A DNA stretch of 64,000 nucleotides from Carposina sasakii (lineage: Eukaryota; Arthropoda; Insecta; Lepidoptera; Carposinidae): NCBI GenBank assembly GCA_014607495.2, contig CP053152.1:12321899-12385898 (forward strand), read 5' to 3'. The translations under genes were made by a program, and so were the position numbers. Positions 1 through 10,556 of this stretch are shown one piece after another (position 1 is the stretch's first letter; every line of letters begins with the position of its first letter). Below the pieces are notes generated by a model. It did no database searches, was not told the DNA's origin, and saw only the letters and a list, made by a program, of their open reading frames with translations.

Positions 1-154
1 ATGGAAATGGTCAAACTTACTTACATATCTCTTGATTCCGGCCTCGTTTCAAGTTGCGGTCTTCGGTATTGTGTTTATATTTGAGAGAACTACAATTAAT
101 GCTAACACACATAGTGCGCCAAACGTGCACTTTCTGCGGTACATAGAGATGTCT
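1..154 (+). repeat. Transib left terminal inverted repeat
   Basis: Matches the complement of 3073-3226 almost perfectly (ATGGAAATGGTCAAAC at the outer end; GTACATAGAGATGT at the inner limit against GTACATAGAAATGT in the partner). The outermost bases lie before position 1. Confidence 0.85.
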
Positions 155-482
155 ATTTTTATATACGAAAAAGTTCCATACTGAACACTACAATGAAAGT
201 GATCTTGTAATTTTGATTTTTGACATGTCCAAAATGTAGGTCAAATGGTTTGAGAACTAAATTACACTAAAATTGTTAGTGGTAGTATTTATTTAATAAA
301 ATTCAAAAAATACGAAAAGCACAACATGCATTATAAATCTATAAAATAGTACAGATAAATTTAACTAAAAATGTCTATAAACACAGAGAGAAAGACCCTA
401 GTTACACGAATGAGATCTTTTTATTAAACTGTAATAAAAAATTTCTTTATTTATATTTATTTTAATTAAAATTTTAATTTAT

Positions 483-2640
483 TTATGAATCGTCTTCACA
501 ATCATCATCGATCAATTCTGATGCGGAGTCTATTTCGATTAACTCGTTTATATCGACAAAATTAAATTTACCTGTCTCGGATATAATCAGTTCATAAAAT
601 TCTGAGAAACAAGATTTTTTAATAAATTTGTTATACATTGGGCGAATACTTGTAAGAACCGGATCAGAAGATAATAAAAGATTGTGTAGTACATCTTCAT
701 TACACGAGACACTGCTATGTTTTCTTGAATGTCCTTCGCGGTACTTTCTAAATTCTTTATTTCGTGCCTCCGAGGCTTCTTCGGACAAAAAGCCGATAGG
801 CATCATTGAAAAGTTCTCAATGACATCTGGCCCATGGACCAGCAATTTGTGGAGACTAGACGGCATATAAAACCATGGATATAATTCCACGTAGAGCAAA
901 GTAGTGTCATTACAGAACATACGAAATTTGTCAATGTCGAGTTTCTCTCCTGAAGATATACACTGTAAATGACAGCTAGCCTTCTTAAAAGTCTCGCATC
1001 TAATCCGGTTAATTCAGCAGATTTTTCTGGGTTTTCAAAAAACCTTCTAGCACAATACCGGTGTTGGTGGTTCCACTCCCTTGCTTGACAACATCAAGAC
1101 GCATTCCAGTTTCTTTTTTGAAGTTTTCTTGAATTGCTGATTTTCTTTCAGCAACATTCTTCTTTGCTTCATCACCTCTAGCTTGCCATGATTTTATGTC
1201 TAATCTGTATGCGATGTGAAGACAACACTCCATGGTCCGGATCCATGCATGGAGCGAGCTAAGTCCGTATTTAAACATGTCTTCGTGCACTGGCTTGCTT
1301 CTTACTTTACTAATGTCGTTCATCTCATTTGGACGCGCTTTGCAAATGTCGCACACTGATGCTGCTGTGCCTGATATGTATGAGTGAATCTTACCATCTA
1401 TCATCGTCAAATGCAACTGGTGCTTTACACTTACGTCATCGCTCTTAGTAGGTTGCAGAAGCTTAATCTCTTCTTCGAATTCAGACATCTCCATTTGAAC
1501 ATTTTCTTTTGTTTCTTTGATGAACTTGATTAGGATTGGTCGACAAAGAGATGTTGACGAGGGCCGCTCATTTTCCCAAATTATTTGGCCAGTTTCGGAT
1601 GTGAGCCGGATTGGTACAAGACTTGCAACAAATACACTGGCGAAATTCGTTTCCTCAGTTTCACTTGTTTTCTGGTGGTAAACACTTTGATCCGAAGCAC
1701 CGTCAAAGCCCCATTTGCTCACGAGCACCAGGTTTTTTCTCCTCAGTGGTAGAGAGGTTTTGGGTTTGTAGAAGTCTTGTCGTAGTAAGGTCTAGCAACG
1801 CTTGCAATTTGATTTTAGCAGAGTGTTCAGTAATTGTAACGTCTTCTTGTTTTGGGTAACATTTCTTTTTTTCTTTCAGAAGCATGTAATAACTGGGATA
1901 TTGAGCTACTCCTTCTTTAGCATGAAAATCCCGTAAAGTCATATAACGCCATTTTGAAAGGTTCATCGACACAAACAAAGCTAGGGCCTTTAGTGGAGAT
2001 ATACATTTATCTGAATCTGTGGTACTCCGTCCGCCAATGAAATCTTTGATCTTAGAAGCTTCTGTAGGATTTTCCATTAAAAACTTCATAATATCAGCTA
2101 CATCATTTTCCCCTGCAGCCCTAAGACTGCTTTGTGCAGAAAACATAATCTCGTCAGTGCTGCTAGATGCCCTAAGTACTTCAGTGCGTCTTTTCTTTTG
2201 ACGAGGACTTAAATCTTCAAAGGGCTTACGAGGAGAGACATGAGTACACGTAGAGGCATCGGATTTAGAAGGTAAATTCGTCTGCTCAGTAGTTTTCTTC
2301 TTCTATTGCGTTCGTAGGTAATACTTGTAAAGGCAAATTATTTTCCTTTAGGAATCCGGCCACTGGACTTCAGACTGCAACCACTCTGAGTGTTTATTTA
2401 GAAACTTTCCTTCGCTTCTTCCAGCTTGAGACCATTTAGGATAGATCCGGTAGCAAAATCGACGACACCAGTTCTTTAAGTCTTCTTCGGCACCTTCAAA
2501 AGAGAAACGTTGCAATTCGTTTTAAGGACACCGAATAGATGATCAAAGTCACGTAGATCATTGTGTTTGCGTAAAGCGCAATAAAGGTCAAGATTTGTAA
2601 CAAATCCACGGAAAGACATATTTATTAGAACGAAATAGAA
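483..2640 (-). pseudogene. Transib transposase, multiply frameshifted
   Basis: DDE-type transposase related to the RAG1 core, read on the - strand. Pieces in order: an N-terminal segment starting MSFRGF near 2619; a second frame around 2520-2360 with KNWCRRFC and KFLNKHSEWL; a stop near 2360; a segment at 2280-1703 with a basic block PRQKKRRTEVLR typical of Transib; then 1728-1009 with KWGFDGASD (first catalytic Asp near 1703) and MIDGK...CDICKARPNE (second Asp near 1397, with a CxxC pair). The frame shifts near 1045, after GTTNTG, to a frame reading ARRFFENPEKSAELTG. It shifts again near 910 to the last segment, with PIGFLSEEASEARNK carrying the catalytic Glu (near 769; equivalent of RAG1 E962). 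All three catalytic acidic residues are present, but at least four frame breaks and one stop make the protein non-functional. Confidence 0.82.
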
Positions 2641-3072
2641 ATCAAAACTGATGTAAAATAAAGGATTACCAACCAATTTATACTACACTACCCTCATTAC
2701 TGCGTACTGCGTACAATTGTTATTCTTGTAATGTTTTAGTACTAATGATTTCAATTAATAATCACCTGCATCAAATAATTGTTGAAAATGCTAAAAATTA
2801 CTCTAAGAATGACATCTGTAATTGATAGAAATGCTAATGACTACTGTCTTAATGATAATGCAATAATTTCATTAATTAATTATTTAAAAGTCTAAGACCG
2901 TCTGTGGATCGATCGTTGCCCTCGTTTGCAAATTAATTAATTTAATTATTATTTTTTTATTTCTGCAACATCATTTATCGATACGCATATTTAGAGGGGC
3001 CCTTATTCCTTTATGATTTTAACAGAAAATTGTAAGATCCTTGTCATTGTAGTATATTATAATATAAAAATC

Positions 3073-3230
3073 AAACATTTCTATGTACCGCAGAAAGTGC
3101 ACGTTTGGCGCACTATGTGTGTTAGCATTAATTGTAGTTCTCTCAAATATAAACACAATACCGAAGACCGCAACTTGAAACGAGGCCGGAATCAAGAGAT
3201 ATGTAAGTAAGTTTGACCATTTCCATAGTA
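3073..3230 (-). repeat. Transib right terminal inverted repeat
   Basis: Complement of the left repeat, extending to the presumed terminus at 3230 (read inward TACTATGG). A C-to-T change at the first base relative to the CACWRTG consensus is a likely mutation of the end. Confidence 0.82.
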
Positions 3231-3479
3231 AGAAAACACTATTTCTCAATTATTTCCTCAAATATAACAGTTACAAAAAAACTTTAAATAATAACTTTCA
3301 AAGACATTGATCTACCAAACAAGATGGCATAATTAGTTTCTCAAGATTCACCAATTTTATTTTTTGGATGCGAATGTCCAGCACCTCCCATACATTGGAA
3401 CCACTGTGCATCGTAGACCATTTATTATCACAAAAAACAAAATGTCAAAATTATCCGACATAAAAATATTTTACCGGGA

Positions 3480-3655
3480 TAAATTGTAGCCTATGTGTTA
3501 TTCTGATATGTAAGCTATATTATTGTGAAGTTTCATCAAAATCAGATAAGAATCAAAATTCAGTAGTTTTTGCTTGAAAGAGCAACAAACATCTTCCTTC
3601 TTACATACATACATCCTCACAAACTTTCGCGTTTATAATATTATTAATAGGATAG
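3480..3655 (+). repeat. 3' tail of a dispersed non-LTR-type repeat
   Basis: Contains the phrases AAAATCAGATAAGAATC, CAGTAGTTTTTGC and a final ACTTTCGCGTTTATAAT. The last phrase recurs, with the same spacing of a Q/CGG-like 'TCAGTAGTTT' block, at 6680-6815. I recognise this as a widespread lepidopteran retroposon tail (RTE-like), but the exact family is inferred. Confidence 0.45.
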
Positions 3656-3912
3656 GATGATAGCGGATAAACCACAAGATACATTCAGGGACTTTCCGTA
3701 CCTGCTACAGTTACTAATGTAGTTAGGTGCTGACGGAAAATACACGAGTCAACTCTAACCGGACATTGACCGATGGAAGGCTGAAACTGCCTCCTCTCAT
3801 TACGAAATTTTACGTAGAAGGTACCTATATAACTGAGATCTGATTAGCCTTATATGACAAACTTAACTAACGTTTGTGTTTTAACTATTATCTTGGAGTT
3901 CATCAAAGGGTT

Positions 3913-4063
3913 TAGTGTGAGTTTTCACCTCAAACTCGTTCGCGTTAACCAAAAGCCAACCAATCATGTCGTGCCATTTTTACATCACGACATCTTGCCA
4001 TAATGTGATTGACTGCTTTACGTTAACGCGAACTACATAGTTCGAATTGAAAACTCACACTTA
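3913..4063. repeat. Short MITE with 35-40 bp inverted ends
   Basis: AGTGTGAGTTTTCA at 3914 pairs with TGAAAACTCACACT ending at 4061, and the match continues through TTCGCGTTAAC / GTTAACGCGAA. About 150 bp, AT-flanked, no coding content. Confidence 0.65.
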
Positions 4064-5080
4064 GTCCTCAGAAATGCTTTCTCAAAATTTCGAATTCTTA
4101 TACTAATAAATAACCAAAGATAATTCTGTTTACTTTCTGTTGCATTAAGTATGTTATTATTTTAGTTAGTGTTGAAACCCAACATTAGGTACCTAATTAA
4201 TTATTAGTCTAAGTGAACAGATACTTCAGAAGTAGGATACAACTAATCTAGTAAATATGCAACACGGCTATGAGATCCGATAATTTACTATGAAACTGGA
4301 TTCTGCGACTCATGTTATCCTGGTCCCTAATGAATCATTTCAGACTTAACTGCTAAGAAATAAGATCACATTTTGCGGTCACAGCCTTCAACTCGGATTA
4401 TGTAGGTACTCAGCGGTCTAATAATAACGTCTATTATCTATTCATATTTATCAGGGAAATACCTACCAGCGTCATAGATTACTTAAGGCGGTGTGATCAG
4501 ACAAAAGAGGCATTTTAGAATCGATTTTTTAAATACTTGTCCGATTACCACAGCCCTATTTTTTTTATATGTTATTATTTAAATCTTTATCTAGTTTGTG
4601 GCCAACGTGGAAACTCAATTACTTAAAAAATTCTCGATAGAATTTCGATTTGAAAATTACCTTTTTTACGATTTTATAAGCGAAATATCTTGAAAACTAC
4701 TGTGAATATCAACACGAAACCTGCATAGTTGTATAGCGCTTTATCAGATCTAGTTTATGGCCAAAGTACATTTTTTGTACATTTTGTAGATAATTAACAA
4801 TTAATAAAAAACACATCTACAACTACGCTGTGTTTTAATCCTTGCACTGGCCAGTCTCGCTCGGAACATTCAGTACCGCCGTGACCACTGTCAACGCCGG
4901 TTCTGTGCTTGTTTTTTCGCACGCAAATACATAATATAAAATACTATATTTGTTTAGTAAGTAGACTTGGGAAATCGTAGTGTAACAAAGTTAAAAAAGA
5001 GAGACCTTACGTAAAAAAGACTTACGTAGAAAACGTTAAATACCTACCTACATATACTTTATAGTATGTTTTAGATTGTA
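4064..5080. other. Unassigned AT-rich DNA
   Basis: No exon, repeat pair or structural RNA recognised here. A short GC-richer patch around 4850-4910 has no coding signature that I can support. Confidence 0.4.
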
Positions 5081-5290
5081 CTAACGCCCGCCCACGGCTT
5101 TGCCGCGTGAGAGTGCCTTACTCCCGTGCGAAGCCGAGGCGGGTCCCTAGTTACATTATAAACCTTCCTTGTGAATCACTCTATCTATTAAAAAAACCGC
5201 ATCAAAAAAATCCGTTCCCTAGTTTGAAAGATCTAAGCATACATAGGAACAGACATCAGAAAGCGACTTTGTTTTATAATATGTAGTGAT
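5081..5290 (+). repeat. Dispersed LINE-tail repeat, copy 1
   Basis: A GC-rich head (GGCTTTGCCGCGTGAGAG, GCGAAGCCGAGGCGGG) is followed by AATCACTCTATCTATT, AACCGCATCAAAA, TCCGTTCCCTAGTTTGAAA and TTTTATAATATGTAGTGAT. The same blocks in the same order occur at 57922-58110. RTE-like origin is an inference. Confidence 0.6.
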
Positions 5291-5315
5291 TTCGTATTTA
5301 AAAATGATATTCATA

Positions 5316-6014
5316 AGTAGGTAATTATGTTACGTGTCTATTTTACCATTTCTATGACCTAGTATAATTTTATGTATCTACTTAGTTTTTTTTAGATCCA
5401 CAAAATCCCGGGAAAAAATCCGGGATTTTTCCGAACATTTTGTGCAAAAGTTTACGTGTGTTAGTTAGTATAGTCCTCTTTATGACATTAAACTGCAAAT
5501 AACTTAGTATTAATAGCAAATATAACAAGTAGCAGTATATACAGGGTGTAACAAAAAGGGTATGGTAAGCGAAATACTATAAAAACAACCCACTGTAGAT
5601 AACATATCCCGAAATTTTTAGACTAGAAATCGCATGTTTGTTCATAATATTCCTGAGTGGGTTAGGTGTTCTCCATACTATCTGGACAAATATATATGTG
5701 ATTTTAGTCTAAAATTTTGGTGATAGGTTCTTTATAGTGGGTTATATTCATAGCTTTTCGGTTAACATACCCCTTTTGTTACACCCTGTATATACTGCTA
5801 CTTGTTACATTTGCTATTAATACTAAGTTATTTGCAGTTTAATGTCATAAAGAGGACTATACTAACTAACACACGTAAACTTTTGCACAAAATGTTCGGA
5901 AAAATCCCGGATTTTGTCCCGGGATTTTGTGGATCTAAAAAAAACTAAGTAGATACATAAAATTATACTAGGTCATAGAAATGGTAAAATAGACACGTAA
6001 CATAATTACCTACT
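5316..6014. repeat. ~700 bp foldback palindrome
   Basis: Left arm 5316-5540 (AGTAGGTAATTATG...) is the reverse complement of right arm 5791-6014 (...CATAATTACCTACT) over about 225 bp with few differences. The symmetry continues into the inner 250 bp element, so the whole segment can fold into one hairpin centred near 5665. A second local palindrome (AAATCCCGGG...CCCGGGATTTT type) lies in each arm. Confidence 0.75.
5541..5790. repeat. ACAGGGTGTAAC MITE, copy 1
   Basis: Begins ACAGGGTGTAACAAAAAGGG and ends CCCTTTTGTTACACCCTGT, with TA-rich flanks. The same element, 263 bp, is at 30518-30780. It is centred exactly within the larger foldback. Confidence 0.75.
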
Positions 6015-6096
6015 GATAATGGGCGTGACTATTATGTATATAGGTATATGATTTAAAATTGTTTCGAACATAAATCCCTAAGTTGCCCGCGAATCC

Positions 6097-6160
6097 CTAG
6101 CTGTCCCGCGACTTCGTCCGCGTGAAATAGTGACTTTCGGCAGCATTTTAATTTTTTTTA
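6097..6160 (-). mobile_element. Helitron 3' terminus fragment
   Basis: On the - strand: GCGGACGAAGTCGCGGG then ACAGCTAG at 6100-6097. This is the same GC-rich hairpin plus CTAG end as the Helitron at 11677-12169. Upstream extent in this orientation (higher coordinates) is not resolved. Confidence 0.5.
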
Positions 6161-6334
6161 GGCTAATTATTTTGCAAGTAAAACACATGTACATTAAAAT
6201 AAGTTATTAAGCTTATTGGAGTACATTTTTATATGCGACGTTTTTAGTACGATTTTTAAAAGAGCTGTTTGTTGCATATTGTCCTGCTTGATAATCATTA
6301 TGAAGTTGTACTCGCATATTTGTAGTGAGACAAA

Positions 6335-6820
6335 ACTTTTAAAAATGACGTAAATTCCATACAAACATTCATCCCCTATTTCAACCCCTTACATTCCTTT
6401 TTTGCATATGGCGCGCAGTGCTTGGCAAGTTTCTTACTTAATTCTCTGTATTGTTCTGTTCTATATTTTTATTTTCTGAGCCCTAAGCTTTTTTCCGATG
6501 TCATCACACAAAATTTTTCACCCCCTATTTTTAGCCCTTTAGGGTATTCTTTTACAAACTTTGAATGTCGTATTTATTTATATCTAATGAAAAGCCTAAA
6601 AGCTTCTAGCTTAAAAAATGACGTAATTTCCATACAAACTTTCATCCACTATTTCAACACCTTACATCTCTTTTTTGCATTAAAAAGTAGCCTATGTCCT
6701 TTCTCAGGCTCTAGACAATCTCTGTACCAAATTTCATTTAAATCGGTTCAGTAGTTTAGGCGTGATTGCGTAACACACAGACAGACAGACAGAGTTACTT
6801 TCGCATTTATAATCCGAAGG
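6335..6820 (+). repeat. Non-LTR-type 3' region with internal duplication
   Basis: An 'AAAAATGACGTAAATTCCATAC' type block and following TTTCAACCCCTTACAT at about 6342-6400 is repeated at about 6613-6675. It ends with TCGGTTCAGTAGTTTAGGCG and ACTTTCGCATTTATAAT, as in 3480-3655. CAGA repeats at 6778-6792. Origin inferred from similarity to known lepidopteran retroposon tails. Confidence 0.45.
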
Positions 6821-7044
6821 AAGAATTTGAAGATCATACTTTAATACCACTTTGGGGTAGAAGAGTTATAAATAATAATGTGTATTATTCAGCAACTGCA
6901 ACCTATAACCGATCATAGTTATTTGTTTAGGAGATATTTTTTAATTGCACATCAAGTAAATAATCGCCCATCAATTTAATCTCATCTTTTATATTAAATT
7001 ATATATATATTATATATATTAAAGTATATAAAAGCATTAATCAA

Positions 7045-7255
7045 AGTATAAATACATACATATAATCACGCCTTTATCCCTTACGGGGTAGGCTGAGTAC
7101 CAAGGGCCGATAGAACCACATGGTGCCACTTCTGACCAATTTTGAGGGTATAGTTGAGATATACAAGTTCGGTTAGTAGTGACAGATGGTCAGCCCATCG
7201 CCTACAAAAATATCAAGACCCTCTTGTTCCTCTACTGACTTGTACAGTATGCCCT
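7045..7255 (+). repeat. Dispersed repeat (GGGCCGATAGAACCACATGG family), copy 1
   Basis: Blocks CACGCCTTTATCCCTTA, GGGCCGATAGAACCACATGG, ACTTCTGACCAATTTTGAGG and TCTACTGACTTGTACAGTATG occur in the same order at 8296-8580 and 44305-44575. Likely a SINE or truncated LINE; class not determined. Confidence 0.65.
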
Positions 7256-8295
7256 TTATATATTTTATTACAGCAATTAAATTATTTTTGTACAAATAAA
7301 CTCAATGTTTTACAAAACAACTACAGCAGATAATTCGAAAATACATAATATCAGTCCAACATAAACTGTTTTCCTCGAATGCAAGACAAATTAATACCTT
7401 TTGGTACAAAAATACTACGATCTCATCATAAATACTGACTGCACATCAAATTAACCTTAGCGCACAACTAGTATAAGACGAATGACGTTTTGTCGGTGTA
7501 ACAGTTCCCTTTTCATACAATGATAAAAATAATAAGTTAGGTTAGGTTAGAGTATGACAAACAACGCACGAGCCGAGCGAGCGGAACGAGCGTGCCGCGG
7601 CAGCTGCCGGCGAAGTTTCAGAATCGAATTGATGAAACGATATTTTAATGTTGATCTCACTCATTATGTTATGTTTTGTTTATTTAATTCGGCCTTAGAA
7701 AATGGCTTAAAAACAAAAATTTTACCAATAGACGATTTAAAAAAAACCAGTTACGCTCAAAACGTTAAAAACCTGATCAACCCTAATAGAGAGTCACAAG
7801 TGACTCAAAAAACAGCTATGTATCACACAATAACCAATAAGCCCATTTAACTAGTCGATATCGCCCGATACAATTGGCGCGGAATACAAACATTAGGTAC
7901 GGATAATCAAAATAAAAATGCATTTCCTGCGAGTTATAATATTGTCGTGTAACTCAACCCTATAGCACTTGTTCAGCATTCCAGTATTTGCCTGGCTGTC
8001 ACCTACACCCTGTAAATTTTTTAATTATATTTACAATTTACGCAGTAAGCAACCCAGTTACAAAATTGATTATACAGGAAAGAAATTAAAATCCCGGCAA
8101 TTAATCCCGAATTCAACCAGAATACGGATGGCGACAGAATAAGGACGTCCGCGGCAGATTGCGCTGGTTGCGGGGGGCGCCCCGCAGTTACGAAATACCT
8201 ACCAGCGTCTTAGATTACTTAATAGTTTGACAGCGTGTCTGTCCTGCCACCCTAGCATGACCACGCACCGTGGATATTGTATCGTAAGATATCCT
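7256..8295. other. Unassigned intergenic or intronic DNA
   Basis: Holds a GGTTAGGTTAGG run near 7536 followed by a GC-rich patch (GAGCGAGCGGAACGAGCG) at 7570-7610. A 98-codon open frame starts at 7554, but it has no recognisable domain and begins inside this repeat-like patch, so I do not call it a gene. Confidence 0.35.
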
Positions 8296-8580
8296 ATCGT
8301 ACATACATACATACATATAATCACGCCTTTATCCCTTAGGGTAGGCAGAACACCAAGGGCCGATAGGACCACATGGTGCCACTTCTGACCAATTTTGAGG
8401 GTATAGTTGAGATGTACAAGTTCGGTTAGTAGTGACAGGTGGTCAGCCCGTCGCCTACTAAACACCAAGACCCTCTTGTCCCTCTACTGACTTGTACAGT
8501 ATGCCTGGGAAGAGAAGCAGCTGTAGTATTATACGTTTTTTTTTTTCACTCCCAGAGCAGCATAGAAGATCGTATCGTCT
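8296..8580 (+). repeat. Dispersed repeat (GGGCCGATAGAACCACATGG family), copy 2
   Basis: Longer copy than 7045-7255. It shares its 3' extension (GGGAAGAGAAGCAGCTGTAG, then a T-run and AGCAGCATAGAA) with 44305-44575. Confidence 0.65.
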
Positions 8581-8685
8581 CTATAGAAAATTCAACATGG
8601 CGGCTATATTTATCGTATTTTAACAGGCTAAGTGTCGATAAATTTGTTTATCATATCTTGTTTCGCAGCTCATGCTAAGCCTACA

Positions 8686-8758
8686 GGAGGGACAAATGTT
8701 GAACGTATTTACCAAAGCTAAACCACAACCAAAAACGTTACGATATGCACATTTCGTA
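8686..8758. repeat. Solo end of the 17820 MITE family
   Basis: Shares CGTATTTACCAAAGCTAAA, CACAACCAAAAACGTTA and ATGCACATTTCG-type sequence with one arm of the complete MITE at 17820-18007. The opposite arm is missing. Confidence 0.55.
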
Positions 8759-9640
8759 TCATATATAGGTAAACGAACTCGCAAAATACAGGCTTTCTAT
8801 TAGAGCAAACGTTACGATGACGGACATCTATCGATTCGATCGAGAAATAGGTTATGTTCTTTGTATAAGAACCTTAAGGTATATCCCTTACTAATATTAT
8901 ACAATGTGATATTTTGTAATATGAAGTGTTTTTGCTGTTTGCAAAGCTATATGTTCGAACACACACAGTATCAGACGTCGTTCTACTGGGTTCTATGTAT
9001 TTTTAACACGGAATGGATTCAAATAAAACAGAAAAAATTGCTCAAGTATAAAAGAATGTATCTAGTAGGAAAGAATGAATTAGTGACCTATACGAGTATA
9101 AACGCAGTCGTACTTACATGACACATCGGAAAAGGTTTGGCTTGTTACGTTCGTATTTAACATTACCTTAGTTCGACATAATTGTTCACCTGGGAGTTGT
9201 AAATTGCTTATGCTGTTGAACTAGTTGAATAACTCGTATTGTATGTAAAAGGTGCCTTGTATATCTGGCTGATCATGTATTTAAGGCTTTTTGAGTATGG
9301 TATTCACATAAAAAAATACGCGTTTTAAGATGTAGCGTTCATAAACGTCAAGTTTACCGCGGATCTGCACGCACCGCCACGGACGTGTCCTGTATTACCA
9401 CGGACGCTCCGTTTCCCACGATCCGTGGTGCGGGTCCGTCCGTAATATCACGCACCGTGGGAACCCAACTTTAGAAGCGATGTATCATTTAATGTAATGA
9501 GCTAGCAACTCGTTTTACCTTCATTACAATACGCGTATTATGCTGAATAGGCTAAATATGAGATTTCTTCACTCCAATCTGGCAGACCCCTTTAACTTTT
9601 TGAAAATGCAGCCTAATGTTTTTTATGTACCTACTACTAT
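8759..9640. other. Unassigned DNA with a GC-rich patch
   Basis: 9355-9475 is GC-rich with repeated and partly mirrored CCACGGACG / CGTCCGTGG-like words (ATCCGTGG, GGGTCCGTCCG, CACCGTGGGAAC), suggesting a degenerate hairpin repeat. Nothing else recognised. Confidence 0.35.
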
Positions 9641-10032
9641 ACAGGGTGATTTTTGGTCGTCAACGTTCCCGAAAACTACGAAATCTAATCATCACGATCA
9701 TTTTTCTCCATGGAAGCATACCTGGGAATGTTTGGTTTCCAAACTATTAGGGTCCAAAGTTGAATAAATAGACTGCGTTTTTCTGCATAAATGTACATTG
9801 ACGCGTGTAGCAAAATTTTTTCACGATAAATGGTTAATATCTGTCTATGAAAAAACTAGCTTAAACACTGGACACTTTAAATTTCCCCCGATCAAGTAAT
9901 TTAAAAAAAAAAATCAAATAAATTTACATTTCCCAGCATTTTTTTTGGCAAAAACTTACTTTATTTGATGTATAAAGTATAAATATAAGAAGGGTAACTT
10001 TCGTTAAGGGTGGCGACGAAAAAACATCCTGT
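9641..10032 (+). repeat. ACAGGGTGATTTTTGG element, copy 1
   Basis: Starts ACAGGGTGATTTTTGGTCGTC and ends GACGAAAAAACATCCTGT. An opposite-orientation copy lies at 24109-24472, sharing TTCCCGAAAACTACG, CCATGGAAGCATACCTGGG, AGACTGCGTTTTTCTGCAT and TTACTTTATTTGATGTA-type blocks. About 390 bp, non-coding; a non-autonomous DNA element is likely. Confidence 0.7.
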
Positions 10033-10476
10033 ATTGTTATTTATAAAACTATATAACATACCCGTATTTTCAAGTGCAACAAGCTACGTCGGTTTGTTTT
10101 ATATGGCGATAAAAGAGCGGGAAATTGATAAGAGCGTTTAAAAAATAATAGTCGGTGTAGGTACTTGATTGCGTTGTAAATGGCAGTTTACTTAATGTTA
10201 TAGTTTTGTATGTATTTTGAAAAAAAAAACACCAACTTTTTCTGGGGTAAAAGTAGCCTAGAATATCTAGCTATCAACATAACAAACTCTAATTTTTTGA
10301 CGTTAATATACGTTTTTTATCGGAGCAGTATCTACTTCATTTACAATATCACTTGAAATATTTCGTTTGGAGTCCATTTCTATATTCAAACCTTATTGGG
10401 GACCAAAATGACACGTATATAGGCTTATCAAGAAGTTAAATAATAGTAAGATTAATTTGTTATGTTTTATTTCCAG
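10033..10476 (+). other. Annexin intron (3' part)
   Basis: Ends with the acceptor TTTATTTCCAG at 10476. No upstream annexin exon was recognised between the Transib element and this point, so this intron may be very long. Confidence 0.5.
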
Positions 10477-10556
10477 TGTATGGTACCTTACTGGAAGATG
10501 ACCTGCGTGGTGACACGTCGGGTAATTTCAAGAGGCTAATGACTTCTCTATGTATG
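10477..10556 (+). CDS. AnxB11: Annexin exon a (end of repeat 2)
   Basis: Acceptor TTCCAG|TG, donor ATG|GTAAGC. Two bases complete the previous codon, then [20 protein letters not shown] and MTSLCM. The DxSGxFKRL signature marks the end of an annexin repeat. Confidence 0.88.

Larger units (their letters stand above)
1..3230 (-). mobile_element. Transib-type DNA transposon (RAG1-related), decayed
   Basis: The first 154 bases are the reverse complement of 3073-3226 with about one mismatch, giving long terminal inverted repeats around a 2.9 kb interior that encodes a broken transposase on the - strand. The right end reads ...CCATAGTA at 3223-3230, so the terminus read inward is TACTATG. This is one base from CACTATG, a fit to the Transib CACWRTG end that resembles the V(D)J heptamer. 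The window starts about four bases inside the left end, so the left flank and target duplication cannot be seen. Total length of about 3.23 kb suits the family. Family assignment rests mainly on the protein blocks described under the transposase. Confidence 0.82.

Noticed and set aside
6422..6754. 110-codon open frame
   Set aside because: Lies entirely inside a retroposon-tail repeat with internally duplicated blocks; the peptide is Phe/Ser-rich and repeat-derived.
7554..7850. 98-codon open frame as a small gene
   Set aside because: Starts in a GGTTAG/GC-rich repeat patch, no domain recognised, AT-rich remainder, no splice or promoter context.
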